Origin: Gammaproteobacteria bacterium
GTDB lineage: Bacteria > Pseudomonadota > Gammaproteobacteria > Steroidobacterales > Woeseiaceae
Length of the DNA stretch: 35,830 bases
Reading direction: 5' to 3'
NCBI GenBank assembly: GCA_024639825.1
Contig: JAHEGH010000027.1
Location: forward strand, 1 to 35,830
This document shows, piece by piece, positions 9,001-18,330 of this stretch. The position numbers and the translations under genes were made by a program. The notes beneath the pieces are model-generated. The model was not told the DNA's origin. It saw only the letters and a list, made by a program, of their open reading frames with translations, and did no database searches. Position 1 is the stretch's first letter. Each line of letters begins with the position of its first letter.

Positions 9001-9950
9001 ACACGTGCGTCGACTTCGGTCAAATCCTGCAGGTCGACAAACTGACCGCTCACGTCCAACGCAAACTGGCCAAACATGCCGGTGATCAGAAGCTGCATCT
9101 TGTCGCCGACCGGAGCCATAGTGGCGGTCAGGTCGAGTGGTCCGGTGGTGACCTGCTGCATGCGCAATACGTCCGTCAGGTACTCCGCATTCGGGCCCTG
9201 CAGTTGTACTGTGCCGGTGGGCTGATGTGGCAGAAGCACATCGTCAATTTTCGCCTCAACTTCGAAACTCATTTCACCGAGACGGCCCGACAGGCCGAAA
9301 TCGACCTCGCGAAGGTCCGTCAGCTGCGAAATTGTCCCGGCGTTTGCGTTCAACTCCAGAGGGGTCTGATTGATCTTCCCAACCAGATAAAGATCCTGTT
9401 GATCAGTATCAGTTCGACGCATGCGAATTTCAGTGGCTGCAAAGTCGACCGGCTGCGCCCGCAGCGGTGATGCGTAGGTAACAACAAGGTCGGTGATCAG
9501 GGCGTCGGTAAATACGACCGGAAGTGTCGGCCTTTCCTGCGGTTGGTCATTCGCAACCGCATCGACTTCAGAAAGTACCCAGTTGTCTTCTCCCGATTCG
9601 TTGCGATGCAGGTTGATACGTACTGTGTCAATGCCCAGCGACTCAACAATCACGGGTGGCGAAATCAGTGACCAGGCGTTTATCGAACCTTCGAAGCGAC
9701 CGACGCTGACGAAGGCGTCTGCGGAACTCCACTCTGCGTCAGCGAGCGTGACGTCTTCTGCCACGATCCGAATCTGGCGTCCGAGATGGATGTGAAGTGC
9801 ACCGCCGATGGCAAACTCGCGCTCAAGCAAATTGCTGACGAAGGTCTCGGTAGTGTTCTTGAAACGCCCCAGGTCGACCGTTACCAGCAGGACAATCGTT
9901 ATCGCCAGCAGCGCGGAAATGCCGAGCAGAACAAGACGTATGATGCGCAT
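6060..9950 (-). CDS. AsmA-family protein (large inner-membrane-anchored periplasmic protein)
   Basis: A 1,296-aa protein with one N-terminal membrane helix (MRIIRLVLLGISALLAITIV) and a very long beta-rich periplasmic region. The ATG at 9950 has AGGA about 8-11 bases upstream; a longer in-frame start would add 23 residues before the helix and is unlikely. The opening 'VDLGRFKNTTETFVSNLLER' and the C-terminal part around LAGSLDGYFRLVAGEGTMRT and LHATINTVPTKGLGLSFSDL fit the AsmA N- and C-terminal families. AsmA/TamB/YhdP proteins are repeated-beta-groove bridges linked to phospholipid transport and outer-membrane homeostasis. Two consecutive internal modules of about 140 residues are clearly related (see findings). 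It lies 120 bp downstream of fadA on the same strand; that gap has no clear terminator, so read-through is possible. Confidence 0.85.
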   Translation of the reverse strand: MRIIRLVLLGISALLAITIVLLVTVDLGRFKNTTETFVSNLLEREFAIGGALHIHLGRQIRIVAEDVTLADAEWSSADAFVSVGRFEGSINAWSLISPPVIVESLGIDTVRINLHRNESGEDNWVLSEVDAVANDQPQERPTLPVVFTDALITDLVVTYASPLRAQPVDFAATEIRMRRTDTDQQDLYLVGKINQTPLELNANAGTISQLTDLREVDFGLSGRLGEMSFEVEAKIDDVLLPHQPTGTVQLQGPNAEYLTDVLRMQQVTTGPLDLTATMAPVGDKMQLLITGMFGQFALDVSGQFVDLQDLTEVDARVAASGPDSSAVARLFGNDNVPAEPFAIVGNLKRSGQSLEVDGIKVSVGKSRFDISGRFDDFPDPHSARASIVIEAPDFGQFNRLLGLPGRLTGPFKLDADLSPLADGGAIVNLNAVTEDMQFEMVGNVSRRSDFVGTRVEVKSTGRNFQILAAAAGINAAPEYPFKIDLLIERVAEGAAIENGALSIGDNRFSFQGMVGNEPLKANSNLQFDLSGPNLAGTLSAFGRDADELPEAEYKASGRIERGADHFIVHELKGTIGENREYSFEIDGEISPTTDFVGSKLRVSTKGQSLGALTDAAGVAGIPDLPFQFDATVERLAQGISIEDGDARIGNDRVKLHGLIADQPLHGDTNIAFEAHAPDFKASLKRFDADFAEVPTGTFDATGQIRYQGEYFTVEKLNASLAGARITVAGRLGTFPEMEGTKLTLEANGAELSRLLPDVQKFSALNKPFGLSAKVVIRNQQLSLNDVAAFVDDTRLTANIDLRLAPMFGNGKFSVDAGSPDLFHLFPRLEDIAVSDKAPLQLQTDGQWADNVWTLDNFSLRLGKGTLIATGAFDGPPDFGQTDLRFTLNVESLRNLSVLAGQELPDAPARLDFHLLGRDGMITAEEFTGSFGDSDIRGEFILADGDVRKIRLGLKSNRLNLAPYLPALTENTPSPNGGSIETGQSDRVIPDTAIPMDQLDKYRVSANIDIAELNLRQHTLRDVLLVAEVEDGALAVTNFTVRSSRDETLTGELELRPTDAGAELLLTVRGNSLSLGLPATTEEEAQALPKYDVDTILHGSGNTLRNLAGSLDGYFRLVAGEGTMRTRGLHFFTNDFLSQVLVTVNPFVKADPYSHYQCAAVLLRLQEGLVTGKPAAVVQTDRLRIFANADVNLKTEKLHATINTVPTKGLGLSFSDLINPYTMISGTLAKPSLSLDPSGAILEGGAAVATGGVTILAKRFKDRFLSASDACGKAVADVDAEFQAIKEYYYPEAAAVQ

Positions 9951-10070
9951 TCCGATTTCCTGCTCCAGCCGCTGATAATTGTGCAACCCCCAACATGGAA
10001 TTGGGCGGAACCATGACAAGACTTTAGCAAGTCCTTACTGGTTGCGCTGCGCGGCTTGTTGGCGGCGCCC

Positions 10071-11246
<1,176 letters not shown>

Positions 11247-13430
11247 TTACTTTCTCCCGCTCGCTGCTGTTCCGAAAAAGGTGTCTCCGCTGGCGGCCAT
11301 TTCACGCAGTTTCTCGGTAGGTAGGTACATCGCTTTCAGTGCTCCCGCTGCGGCCGCAAGCTCGTCGGCCCTGGCCACAAACATTTTGATGCCAACGTCG
11401 TCAATGTAGTGAAGCGCACCGCCCCGGAATGGCGGAAAACCGATGCCGTAGATCAGGGCCAGGTCGACGTCAGTCGCGGATGCTGCGATACCGTCTTCGA
11501 GACAGCGTACAGATTCCAGGCACATGGGAATCATCATCGAGTCGACGATGGCCTCATCGCTGAGCGTCTCGTTGCCGTCTATAACCGGCGCGAGAAGTGC
11601 AGCAACGTCTTCATCGATTATCTTTTTCGGGCGTCCCCGTTTGTCGGTCTCGTACGCGTAGTAACCGCGGCCGTTCTTCTGGCCAAAGCGCTCATTCTCA
11701 AACATCACTTCCTGGCAGGTCTTGAAGTCATACTTCATGCGATCGGGAAAGCCTTCCGCCATCACGGCGCCAGCGTGCACGCCGGTGTCGATACCTACGA
11801 CGTCACACAGGTAAGCGGGCCCCATTGGCCAGCCAAAGCGCTCCATCGCCCGGTCGATCGTCGTGAAATCGATGCCGCGTTTTACCAGTCCGATGAAAGC
11901 GCCGAGGTAAGGCGACAGGATCCGATTCACAAGGAATCCCGGGCAGTCGTTGACGACGATGGGTTTCTTGCCCATGGCCAATGCGTAGGCCACGGTCCTG
12001 GCGATGGCTTCCTCACCCGTTTCTTTCCCGCGGATGACTTCGACGAGCGGCATTCGGTGCACCGGGTTAAAGAAGTGCATGCCGCAGAAGTTTTCAGGGC
12101 GCTTCAAAGGTTCGGCGAGGTGGGTGATCGAAATGGTCGACGTGTTGGACGCAAGAACCGCGTCATCGCGAATGTGCGTTTCAGTCTCCGTCAGGACCGC
12201 GTGCTTGACCTTCGGGTTTTCCACGACCGCCTCGACGACGACATCGACGTTGTCGAAACCGTCGTAGCTGAGGGACGGCTGAATGTTGTTGAGGACGCCC
12301 GCCATCTCAGCGACAGACATTCGCCCGCGCTCGACCTGTTTGGACAGCAGTTTGCTGGCCTCCGCGAGGCCAAGATCAATACCGGCCTGAGCGATGTCCT
12401 TCATGATGATTGGCGTGCCTTTCAGCGCCGACTGGTAGGCGATTCCGCCACCCATGATCCCCGCACCGAGCACCGCGGCTCGCTCCACTTTCCCGGCTTT
12501 CTTCGCCAGTGCCTTGCCGCTTTTCGCGAGCACCTGGTCACCGAGAAACAGGCCGATCAGGTTTTTCGCTGCCAGCGTGCCGGCCATTTTGGCGATGCCC
12601 CTGGCCTCTTCACGCAGAGCGTCATCCCTGCTCATGCCCGCCGCTTTTTGCATGACCTTGATGGCCGTGACCGGCGCCGGATAGTGGGGTCCGGCCTGGC
12701 CTGCGACAAACGCCTTGGCGGTCTCGAACACCATCGTGGCCTCGATCTTGTTCAGCTTCAGCGGTTCCTGTTTTTCCCGCCGCTTCGCCTTGTAGTCGAG
12801 CTTGCCGTCGATGCACTGTTGCAGAAGAGATACGGCTGACTCGTGCAGCAACTCGGGCGTGACAACTGCATCGACAGCGCCGAAACGCAGTGCTTGCTCG
12901 GCCTTTTGTTCCTTGCCCGAAGCAATCCATTCGATCGCATTGTCGGCGCCAATCAGGCGTGGCAGGCGCGTGGTGCCGCCATAGCCTGGAATGATGCCCA
13001 GCTTGGTTTCCGGTAGCCCGATCCGCGCTGCGGTCGACATGACCCGGTAGTCGCAGACAAGCCCCATCTCAAGCCCGCCACCCAGGGCGATACCGTTAAT
13101 GGCAGCCACTGTGGGTATCGGCAAATCTTCGAAGGCATTGAAGATGTCGAAGTTAATACTGAGAATCTTATCTGCTACCTCGTCCTCGCTGCCGCCGAAC
13201 TGCGTGCCGAACTCCATGATGTCCGCGCCCACGATGAAAACAGGTTTAGCACTCGTGACGATCACACCTTTAAGCGATGCATCGGCGGCAATGGCTGCCG
13301 TTGCCTCTTTCAGTTCGTTGAGCGTCAGCGCATTGAACTTGTTGATTGATTCATCCTGCAGGTCGAAACAGAGTTCCGCGATGCCATCGTCGGTTGCCCG
13401 AACGCTTATCGCCTTTCCCGAGTAAATCAT
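11247..13430 (-). CDS. fadB: Fatty-acid oxidation complex alpha subunit (FadB)
   Basis: A 727-aa bifunctional enzyme: enoyl-CoA hydratase/isomerase at the N-terminus (about 1-190) and 3-hydroxyacyl-CoA dehydrogenase from about 310. Visible signatures are the oxyanion-hole segment AFIVGAD-like [10 protein letters not shown], the two hydratase Glu positions in [13 protein letters not shown] and [20 protein letters not shown], the NAD-binding [13 protein letters not shown], and the dehydrogenase His in [19 protein letters not shown]. Length and order match the aerobic FadB rather than FadJ, though I judge this by eye. A GAGGA ribosome site precedes the ATG. It lies between the acyl-CoA dehydrogenase gene (32 bp upstream) and fadA (abutting), in one operon. 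Confidence 0.96.
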   Translation of the reverse strand: MIYSGKAISVRATDDGIAELCFDLQDESINKFNALTLNELKEATAAIAADASLKGVIVTSAKPVFIVGADIMEFGTQFGGSEDEVADKILSINFDIFNAFEDLPIPTVAAINGIALGGGLEMGLVCDYRVMSTAARIGLPETKLGIIPGYGGTTRLPRLIGADNAIEWIASGKEQKAEQALRFGAVDAVVTPELLHESAVSLLQQCIDGKLDYKAKRREKQEPLKLNKIEATMVFETAKAFVAGQAGPHYPAPVTAIKVMQKAAGMSRDDALREEARGIAKMAGTLAAKNLIGLFLGDQVLAKSGKALAKKAGKVERAAVLGAGIMGGGIAYQSALKGTPIIMKDIAQAGIDLGLAEASKLLSKQVERGRMSVAEMAGVLNNIQPSLSYDGFDNVDVVVEAVVENPKVKHAVLTETETHIRDDAVLASNTSTISITHLAEPLKRPENFCGMHFFNPVHRMPLVEVIRGKETGEEAIARTVAYALAMGKKPIVVNDCPGFLVNRILSPYLGAFIGLVKRGIDFTTIDRAMERFGWPMGPAYLCDVVGIDTGVHAGAVMAEGFPDRMKYDFKTCQEVMFENERFGQKNGRGYYAYETDKRGRPKKIIDEDVAALLAPVIDGNETLSDEAIVDSMMIPMCLESVRCLEDGIAASATDVDLALIYGIGFPPFRGGALHYIDDVGIKMFVARADELAAAAGALKAMYLPTEKLREMAASGDTFFGTAASGRK

Positions 13431-13462
13431 TTCAGTCCTCTTCAGTGTTTGAGCATGTCCGC

Positions 13463-15265
13463 TTAGAACATGAACTGGTTCTCGTCCATCTCCATAAGGG
13501 TGTCCGGACCTGTCGATATCGTTTCCAGCAGAGACGTGGTGCGCGGCAGTATCTTGGCGAAATAGAATTCCGCAGTCCGGATCTTCGCGCGGTAGAACGC
13601 CTCTTCCGTTGTGCCTTGCTCAAGCCGCCAGTAAGCGGCCCGCGCGCTGGCGGCCCAGGCAACGCCCAGCAACACGTAGCCGGAGAACATGATGTAGTCC
13701 ACCGAGGCGGCGCCCACGGCATCGCGGTTGCGCATGGCGGCGAAGCCGATCTTGCGGGTCAGTGCTTTCCATTGCTTGGTAAGCCGAACCAGCGTTTTCA
13801 GGTAAGGCCTGAGTTCCTTGCGGCTACGGGACCGTTTACAGAAGTCCAGGATGAATCCCGTTACCGGGATCAGCGCCTTGCCGCGTGAGCCCAGCACCTT
13901 TCTGCCCAGGAGGTCCAGTGCCTGGATGCCCGTGGTGCCCTCATAGAGCATGCTGATCCTCGCGTCCCGCACATTCTGCTCCATGCCCCACTCATTGACA
14001 TAGCCGTGCCCGCCAAAACACTGCAGGCCAAGATTAGCGCTTTCAAACCCGGTCTCCGTGAGGAAGGCCTTGATGATGGGCGTCAGGAAATTGAGGACAT
14101 GGTCGGCGAATTCGCGAGCTTTCGGGTCGTCGGACAAGGTCAAAATGTCGCCCTGGGCGCTGGCATAATAGAGCAGCGCGCGGCCACCCTCGGCGAATGC
14201 TTTCTGCGTCAGCAACATGCGACGCACGTCGGGGTGCACGATGATCGGATCCGCGGGACCATCGGGATTCTTGGGGCCCGTCAGGGAACGCATCTGCAGG
14301 CGGTCCCGCGAGTAGGCGAGCGAATTCTGGAACGCGAGTTCTGAATGCGCGAGCCCCTGTAAACCGGTGCCGATTCGAGCGAAGTTCATGAACGTGAACA
14401 TGTAGTTCAGGCCCTTGTTGGCCTCGCCGACCAGGTACCCGGTTGCACCATCGAAGTTCAACAGGCACGTCGAGTTGCCGTGAATGCCCATCTTGTGCTC
14501 AAGGGCTCCGCAGGTCACCTTGTTACGCTCGCCGAGCGTGCCGTCCTCGTTGGGAATGAATTTGGGCACGATGAACAACGAAATTCCTTTCGTACCGGGT
14601 GGTGAGTCGGGCATGCGCGCCAGCACGATGTGCACGATGTTCTCTGCGAGGTCGTGCTCGCCTGACGAAACAAACAGCTTCGATCCGGTAATGAGATAGG
14701 TGCCGTCCGAGGCTTGCTCGGCTTTGGTTTTCAGAAGGCCAAGGTCCGTGCCGCAATGCGCCTCGGTCAGGCACATGGTGCCGGTCCAGCGACCACTGAC
14801 GAGGGGCTCCATGAACATGGCTTTGTGTGCTTCGGAGCCGTGCTTGTCGATGGTCTCCATCGCGCCATGGGAGAGTCCGGGATACATAGCCCAGGACCAG
14901 TTCGCCGTTCCATTCATCTCGCGAACGGTTAATCCGACCGACATGGGCAGGTCCTGCCCACCATAGCGGGAGGGCTGGTCCAGCGACGGCCAGCCGCCAT
15001 CGACGTATTGCTGGTACGCCTCCTTGAATCCGGGCGGGGTCGTGACCTCGCCGTCTTCTGACATTTTGCACCCGACCTCGTCACCGACGCCGTTGAGTGG
15101 GGCGACAACTTCCTCGGCGAACTTGCTGGCCTCGCTCAGAATTGCGTCGATCAACTCCTGGTTGACCTCGTCGCAGGCGGGCAACGACTGGTAGTGCTTC
15201 TCGAGGTTCAGCAGGTCCTGCATTACAAACTGCATATCGCGCAGAGGCGCTTTATAGGTCGTCAT
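13463..15265 (-). CDS. Acyl-CoA dehydrogenase with extended C-terminal domain (DmdC-like class)
   Basis: A 600-aa flavoprotein that would carry out the first oxidation of beta-oxidation, acyl-CoA to trans-2-enoyl-CoA. Flavin/substrate signatures include [40 protein letters not shown] and the catalytic base Glu442 in [20 protein letters not shown]. The extra ~120 C-terminal residues after the normal acyl-CoA dehydrogenase fold and the N-terminal [20 protein letters not shown] are typical of the large class that includes 3-methylmercaptopropionyl-CoA dehydrogenase (DmdC) and long-chain enzymes. Substrate cannot be read from sequence; the neighbouring fadBA argues for ordinary fatty acids. It is the promoter-proximal gene of the operon and lies divergent to a FabR-like gene with a palindrome between them. 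Confidence 0.92.
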   Translation of the reverse strand: MTTYKAPLRDMQFVMQDLLNLEKHYQSLPACDEVNQELIDAILSEASKFAEEVVAPLNGVGDEVGCKMSEDGEVTTPPGFKEAYQQYVDGGWPSLDQPSRYGGQDLPMSVGLTVREMNGTANWSWAMYPGLSHGAMETIDKHGSEAHKAMFMEPLVSGRWTGTMCLTEAHCGTDLGLLKTKAEQASDGTYLITGSKLFVSSGEHDLAENIVHIVLARMPDSPPGTKGISLFIVPKFIPNEDGTLGERNKVTCGALEHKMGIHGNSTCLLNFDGATGYLVGEANKGLNYMFTFMNFARIGTGLQGLAHSELAFQNSLAYSRDRLQMRSLTGPKNPDGPADPIIVHPDVRRMLLTQKAFAEGGRALLYYASAQGDILTLSDDPKAREFADHVLNFLTPIIKAFLTETGFESANLGLQCFGGHGYVNEWGMEQNVRDARISMLYEGTTGIQALDLLGRKVLGSRGKALIPVTGFILDFCKRSRSRKELRPYLKTLVRLTKQWKALTRKIGFAAMRNRDAVGAASVDYIMFSGYVLLGVAWAASARAAYWRLEQGTTEEAFYRAKIRTAEFYFAKILPRTTSLLETISTGPDTLMEMDENQFMF

Positions 15266-15285
15266 AGGGGCTCTCTATAATTTCA

Positions 15286-15301
15286 GCGTACACTTGTACG
15301 C
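15286..15301. promoter_or_regulatory. Perfect 16-bp palindrome, candidate FabR-like operator
   Basis: GCGTACACTTGTACGC has 7-bp perfect arms (GCGTACA / TGTACGC) around CT. It sits in the 113-bp region between the divergent acyl-CoA dehydrogenase and fabR-like genes, 20 bp before the dehydrogenase ATG. FabR and DesT are known to bind palindromes of this general GTACA/TGTAC kind near their targets. On the minus strand it falls between a possible -35 (TTGTGC) and a weak -10 (AATTAT) spaced 17 bp, a classic repressor position; the promoter call is inference. Confidence 0.65.
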
Positions 15302-15378
15302 ACAACTGTACCATTATTTTGTTAGGATGCATACAAAGGTTCAGGCACGCACCGATCCCACAATGAGGGGGCGACTGG

Positions 15379-15996
15379 TTGAAGGTCTCAAGAAAGAAGC
15401 AGAAAGCAGAAACGAGGCAGAAACTCATGGATGCGACGGCCGCCGAACTCGCGTCAGGCCGAAGTTTCGACACGCTCAGCTTAAGGGAGGTCGCGAAACT
15501 TGCCGGCATCGCCCCGACGTCGTTCTACCGTCACTTTCATGACATGACCGGCCTGGGGCTCGCGCTGATCGAGGAACAGGGCGAGACCCTTCTAAGCTTG
15601 ATGCATCATGTTCGGGAACAGGCCTCCGGCGGCCACTCGTTGATCCGCACCTCGGTTGAGACACTGTTTGATTACATTTTTGCCAACCAGGGCATGTCGC
15701 GAATGATTCTCCTGGAGAGCATGTCCCGGCACTCGGTATTTCATGAAGCGGCCGAAGCGTTGTTCGTCACCATGTCGAAGGACCTGGCTGAGTTCCTGGT
15801 CTGGGACGCCAAAAAAAGAGGCGTGCCGCTGGGGCATCCGCACCTCGCCGCCAATTCCATGGTCGCCATCCTGTTTACGACCGGGATCGCGCTGCTCCAT
15901 ACGCCGGAAGAGGACCGTGGTCGGCACATCGAGGCCGCCATTGTGCAGCTGCGGATGATTATGCGCGGGGCCGAAGCAATGGGGCGGGAAGGCTAA
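15379..15996 (+). CDS. fabR: TetR-family repressor, FabR-like
   Basis: A 205-aa TetR-family regulator. The DNA-binding helix-turn-helix occupies about residues 29-52, with [18 protein letters not shown] and then [20 protein letters not shown], almost the same as E. coli FabR in this part ([20 protein letters not shown]). FabR senses the saturated/unsaturated acyl-CoA or acyl-ACP balance and represses unsaturated fatty-acid genes. Here, however, it faces a fatty-acid degradation operon, so the target may be different. The start is a TTG at 15379 with GAGGGG (15365-15370) eight bases before; no in-frame ATG exists near the expected N-terminus. The ligand domain beyond residue 60 is less conserved. 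Confidence 0.82.
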   Translation: [205 protein letters not shown]

Positions 15997-16072
15997 AAGG
16001 CTGCCCAAGCAAGAATTTTCGACGCACTTCGATGACCAACGAACAGTGCGTTCGCCCATCATCTGCAAACGG

Positions 16073-16304
16073 TCAGGTTTCGACCATCCGGCGAACGCGA
16101 CGTTGTAACCGGGGCCTGATTCTCAGAAAGCCGAGATACAGGCGTTCGAGGACCCACAGGATCGGCCTGCTTTTTGCCAGCACGCCCAGCGGCCGCAGTA
16201 ACGGGATTGCCCGCCACATAGCGGCGAAGGCTGCCGCGCCGGAGACGATCGGCTGCCCACGCTCCTGTGCGTGGAAGCGTTGCCATTCGGGCTTTGCATT
16301 TATC
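16073..16304 (-). pseudogene. 5'-truncated DCC-family (DUF393) thiol-disulfide oxidoreductase remnant
   Basis: Read on the minus strand this interval gives about 76 codons ending in TGA at 16073: NAKPEWQRFHAQERG, VSGAAAFAAMWRAIPLLRPL, then LERLYLGFLRIRPRLQRRV. This closely matches the C-terminal half of DCC-family proteins (FHV..DGR.VSGAAAFAALW...P..RPLG and a YR.FLR.RPRLQR end). The N-terminal half with the DxxCPLC motif is absent: an in-frame TAG lies just upstream (16305-16307) and then the sodB stop. No start codon or ribosome site fits. It is in the same frame as sodB, separated from it by two stops. It is most likely a decayed gene; a functional short protein from an internal ATG seems unlikely. 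Confidence 0.7.
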
Positions 16305-16324
16305 TAACGCGCTATCGGCGACGC

Positions 16325-16921
16325 CTACTCGGCGGCGTAGTTCTCTGCGGCAAAATCCCAGTTGATCAGGTTGCTCAGGAATACATCGACGTAGGCGTCG
16401 CGCTTGTTTTGATAATCAAGGTAGTACGCATGCTCCCACACATCGAGTGTGAGAAGGGGCGTGACGCCATGTACCAGTGGTGTATCGGCGTTGCCGGTGC
16501 TGACGATGTCGAGCCCCGCATCCGTGCGCACAAGCCAGGTCCAGCCGCTGCCGAACTGTGCCAGCGCTGCGGCTTTGAAGTCATCCCTGAATCGCTGAAC
16601 ACTGCCAAATCGATCGATAATCGCATCGGCGAGTGGCCCGCTCGGATCGCCACCACCCGTGGGTGACATGCTGCTCCAAAGGAATGTGTGGTTCCAGGAC
16701 TGTGCGGCGTTATTGAAAATCCCGGCGTCAGACGCTGCGTGCGCAACCGTGATGATGGCTTCTAGCGACTGGCCCTCATGCGCAGTTCCTGCGATCGCGT
16801 TGTTCAGCTTGTCAACGTATCCCTTGTGATGTTTGCCATGGTGATGCTCGAGCGTCCTCGCGGAAACGTGGGGCTCGAGCGCATTGGTGGCGTAGGGTAA
16901 GGCCGGAAACTCGATGGACAT
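16325..16921 (-). CDS. sodB: Superoxide dismutase, iron type (SodB)
   Basis: A 198-aa cytoplasmic superoxide dismutase that converts superoxide to hydrogen peroxide and oxygen. Metal ligands are visible: His27 in LEHHHGKHHKGY, His78 in AAQSWNHTFLW, and Asp160/His164 in LDVWEHAYYLDYQNKR. The NNAAQSWNHTF segment with the outer-sphere Gln in this position is the iron-type pattern. The start MSIEFPALPYATNALEPHVS aligns with E. coli SodB from the first residue. A palindromic hairpin (16947-16970) lies 25 bp before the ATG. The GDT1-like gene is 116 bp upstream on the same strand. Confidence 0.96.
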   Translation of the reverse strand: MSIEFPALPYATNALEPHVSARTLEHHHGKHHKGYVDKLNNAIAGTAHEGQSLEAIITVAHAASDAGIFNNAAQSWNHTFLWSSMSPTGGGDPSGPLADAIIDRFGSVQRFRDDFKAAALAQFGSGWTWLVRTDAGLDIVSTGNADTPLVHGVTPLLTLDVWEHAYYLDYQNKRDAYVDVFLSNLINWDFAAENYAAE

Positions 16922-16946
16922 TGGGAACTCCGTGTAAGACGATTTT

Positions 16947-16970
16947 CAGGGGTCAGCAAGCTAACCCCTG
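16947..16970. promoter_or_regulatory. 24-bp interrupted palindrome upstream of sodB
   Basis: CAGGGGT and ACCCCTG form perfect 7-bp arms, with AGC/GCT pairing again inside. It lies between the GDT1-like gene and sodB, 25 bp before the sodB ATG. No U-tract follows on the minus strand, so it is more likely an operator or leader hairpin than a terminator. The regulator is unknown. Confidence 0.4.
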
Positions 16971-17037
16971 CTTCAGCAAATAGCTACCGCGGAAACAAAA
17001 TGTTACTAACTCCAGGACATCGAAGATGTCGAGCTTT

Positions 17038-17319
17038 TTACTGCGACGTCGCCTGCCAGATCGTCCAGACCCCAATCGCCACAAATCCGGTACCGGCAAT
17101 ATAGGACAGGTATCGGGGGTTCAAAAAGTTGGTGATGAATGACCCGCCAGCGACAGCAAGAACGGACGACAGGATCAGTGCGGCGGATGCGCCGACAAAT
17201 ACGGTGACCAGGCTGACGGATGGTCGGCTGGCAAATAGCACCGTAGCCAGTTGGGTTTTGTCACCGAGTTCTGCCAGGAAAACTGTGCCGAACACGGCAA
17301 TAAAGGTTTTTAGATCCAT
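17038..17319 (-). CDS. GDT1/TMEM165 (UPF0016) family membrane protein, single-domain form
   Basis: A 93-aa inner-membrane protein with three hydrophobic segments. The first carries the family signature ELGDKTQ (within FGTVFLAELGDKTQLATVLF). The start MDLKTFIAVFGTVFLAELGD at 17319 is chosen because it places the first helix right after the N-terminus; the longer upstream frame is non-hydrophobic. Members of this family transport divalent cations, mainly Mn2+ (export in bacteria) or Ca2+; full-length members have two such modules and the short ones are expected to dimerise. Its position next to sodB suggests a link between metal supply and oxidative stress, which is inference. Confidence 0.85.
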   Translation of the reverse strand: MDLKTFIAVFGTVFLAELGDKTQLATVLFASRPSVSLVTVFVGASAALILSSVLAVAGGSFITNFLNPRYLSYIAGTGFVAIGVWTIWQATSQ

Positions 17320-17366
17320 CGAACAGGTCTCCGCATTAATACCTTGTGTTAATTGAGGACCATCGC

Positions 17367-17389
17367 GCGCAGGCTTTATCGGCCTGCGC
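17367..17389. other. Inverted repeat in leader of the GDT1-like gene
   Basis: GCGCAGGC and GCCTGCGC are perfect 8-bp arms around a 7-base loop, 48 bp upstream of the GDT1-like ATG and inside the region shared with the divergent Crp/Fnr gene. I cannot recognise a known manganese riboswitch (yybP-ykoY) here, so it is reported only as a structure. Confidence 0.4.
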
Positions 17390-17563
17390 CAGCGATCGGG
17401 TCGGGAATATTCCTTGCTCTGATGCGGTAAACTCCACTGCCGATCCGGCCCTGACAATGGCCATGATGGCTTACTCTCTTTCTCAACCGCAAGAACATTG
17501 AATATTGCAGTGAAAAACGAATTTTACTGGCCAGTATTTGCCTTACTTCCAGTTCGTTGAGGT

Positions 17564-18250
17564 TTGCTCCCGATCGATAAACAACAAGATATTCTAGCCA
17601 GCATCGTCGCACGGTTTTCCGACAGCGGCGAGCCGTTGCATGGAAAGCTGCTAAGAGAAATGCGCATAGTGAAACTCGATCAGGATGGGTTCGTGTTTCA
17701 TGCTGGCGACCTGTGCCAGGCATTTCTGTTGCTGCTTGAAGGCAATGTCAGGGTCCAGTTAACGTCCGCCGGCGGCCGGGAAGTTACGCTTTATCGAATC
17801 TCCCCCGGTGGTTCCTGCATCCTTACCACGTCCTGCCTGTTAAGCCAGGAAGACTATCCGGCCGAAGCGATCGCCGAGTCCGACCTGGTAGCCGCTGCGA
17901 TTCCAAGGGCACTGTTTCAGGAGGCTCTCGACCAGTCGCAACGGTTCCGAACGTTCGTCTTCGATGGATTTTCGACTCGGCTAAAAAGCGTTATTGCACG
18001 CATCGAGGAGCTGGCTTTTACATCGATCGATGCCCGTCTGGCGAAGGTGCTGCTGGACCTGCACGAGAAGCGGATAGAAAAAGTCACGCACCAGGACATT
18101 GCTGTCGAGCTTGGGACCGCCCGCGAGGTCGTCAGCCGCCACTTGAAACGATTTGCCGCCGAGCGCTGGGTGGAGCTTGGGCGCGGCCGGGTGGCGGTTT
18201 TGGACCCGGCAGGCCTGCAAAGAATCATTAGTTCGACCTTGCGTGACTGA
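17564..18250 (+). CDS. Crp/Fnr-family transcriptional regulator
   Basis: A 228-aa regulator. An N-terminal cyclic-nucleotide-binding-type beta-roll spans about residues 20-130, followed by a long dimer helix (RTFVFDGFSTRLKSVIARIE) and a winged helix-turn-helix at about 173-197 (VTHQDIAVELGTAREVVSRH). Three cysteines (51, 85, 91) include a conserved-looking SCILTTSCLLS; the FNR N-terminal iron-sulfur cysteine cluster is absent, and the cAMP-binding Arg/Ser pattern is not evident. The start is a TTG at 17564 with only a weak site; the next in-frame ATG (17660s) would remove part of the sensor domain. It precedes a DUF2892 gene and may regulate it and the cytochrome block. The signal is unknown; redox or sulfur species are reasonable guesses. 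Confidence 0.82.
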   Translation: MLPIDKQQDILASIVARFSDSGEPLHGKLLREMRIVKLDQDGFVFHAGDLCQAFLLLLEGNVRVQLTSAGGREVTLYRISPGGSCILTTSCLLSQEDYPAEAIAESDLVAAAIPRALFQEALDQSQRFRTFVFDGFSTRLKSVIARIEELAFTSIDARLAKVLLDLHEKRIEKVTHQDIAVELGTAREVVSRHLKRFAAERWVELGRGRVAVLDPAGLQRIISSTLRD

Positions 18251-18257
18251 GTCACTG
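18241..18257. promoter_or_regulatory. Palindrome GCGTGACTGAGTCACTG, shared candidate operator (copy 1)
   Basis: The core GTGACTGAGTCAC (18243-18255) is a perfect 13-bp inverted repeat. It overlaps the end of the Crp/Fnr gene and lies about 80 bp before the DUF2892 ATG. It matches the site at 25047-25063 in 15 of 17 positions, differing only in the two central bases. The spacing between TGA and TCA is 5, not the 6 usual for CRP or FNR. Confidence 0.5.
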
Positions 18258-18330
18258 ATAAAGCCAGTCAGGTTCTCCAGAATCCAGGTCAATGGCACAC
18301 ATCATTGAGCACAGATAAAGGAGAAACATC

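Noticed and set aside
11409..12839. A 476-codon open frame on the plus strand opposite fadB
   Set aside because: It is antisense to a fully recognisable enzyme, is rich in His/Arg/Val with no domain pattern, and arises from the codon bias of fadB.
16032..16307. A 91-codon plus-strand open frame over the DCC remnant
   Set aside because: No family pattern and no ribosome site, while the minus-strand frame matches the DCC family.
17016..17039. GACATC-GAA-GATGTC followed by a T-run, as a plus-strand terminator
   Set aside because: No plus-strand gene ends upstream of it; the neighbouring genes are on the minus strand, where no T-run follows the stem.
17525..17536. Palindrome TACTGGCCAGTA upstream of the Crp/Fnr gene
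   Set aside because: Only 12 bp, no second copy seen, and no match to a known site; too little support to annotate.
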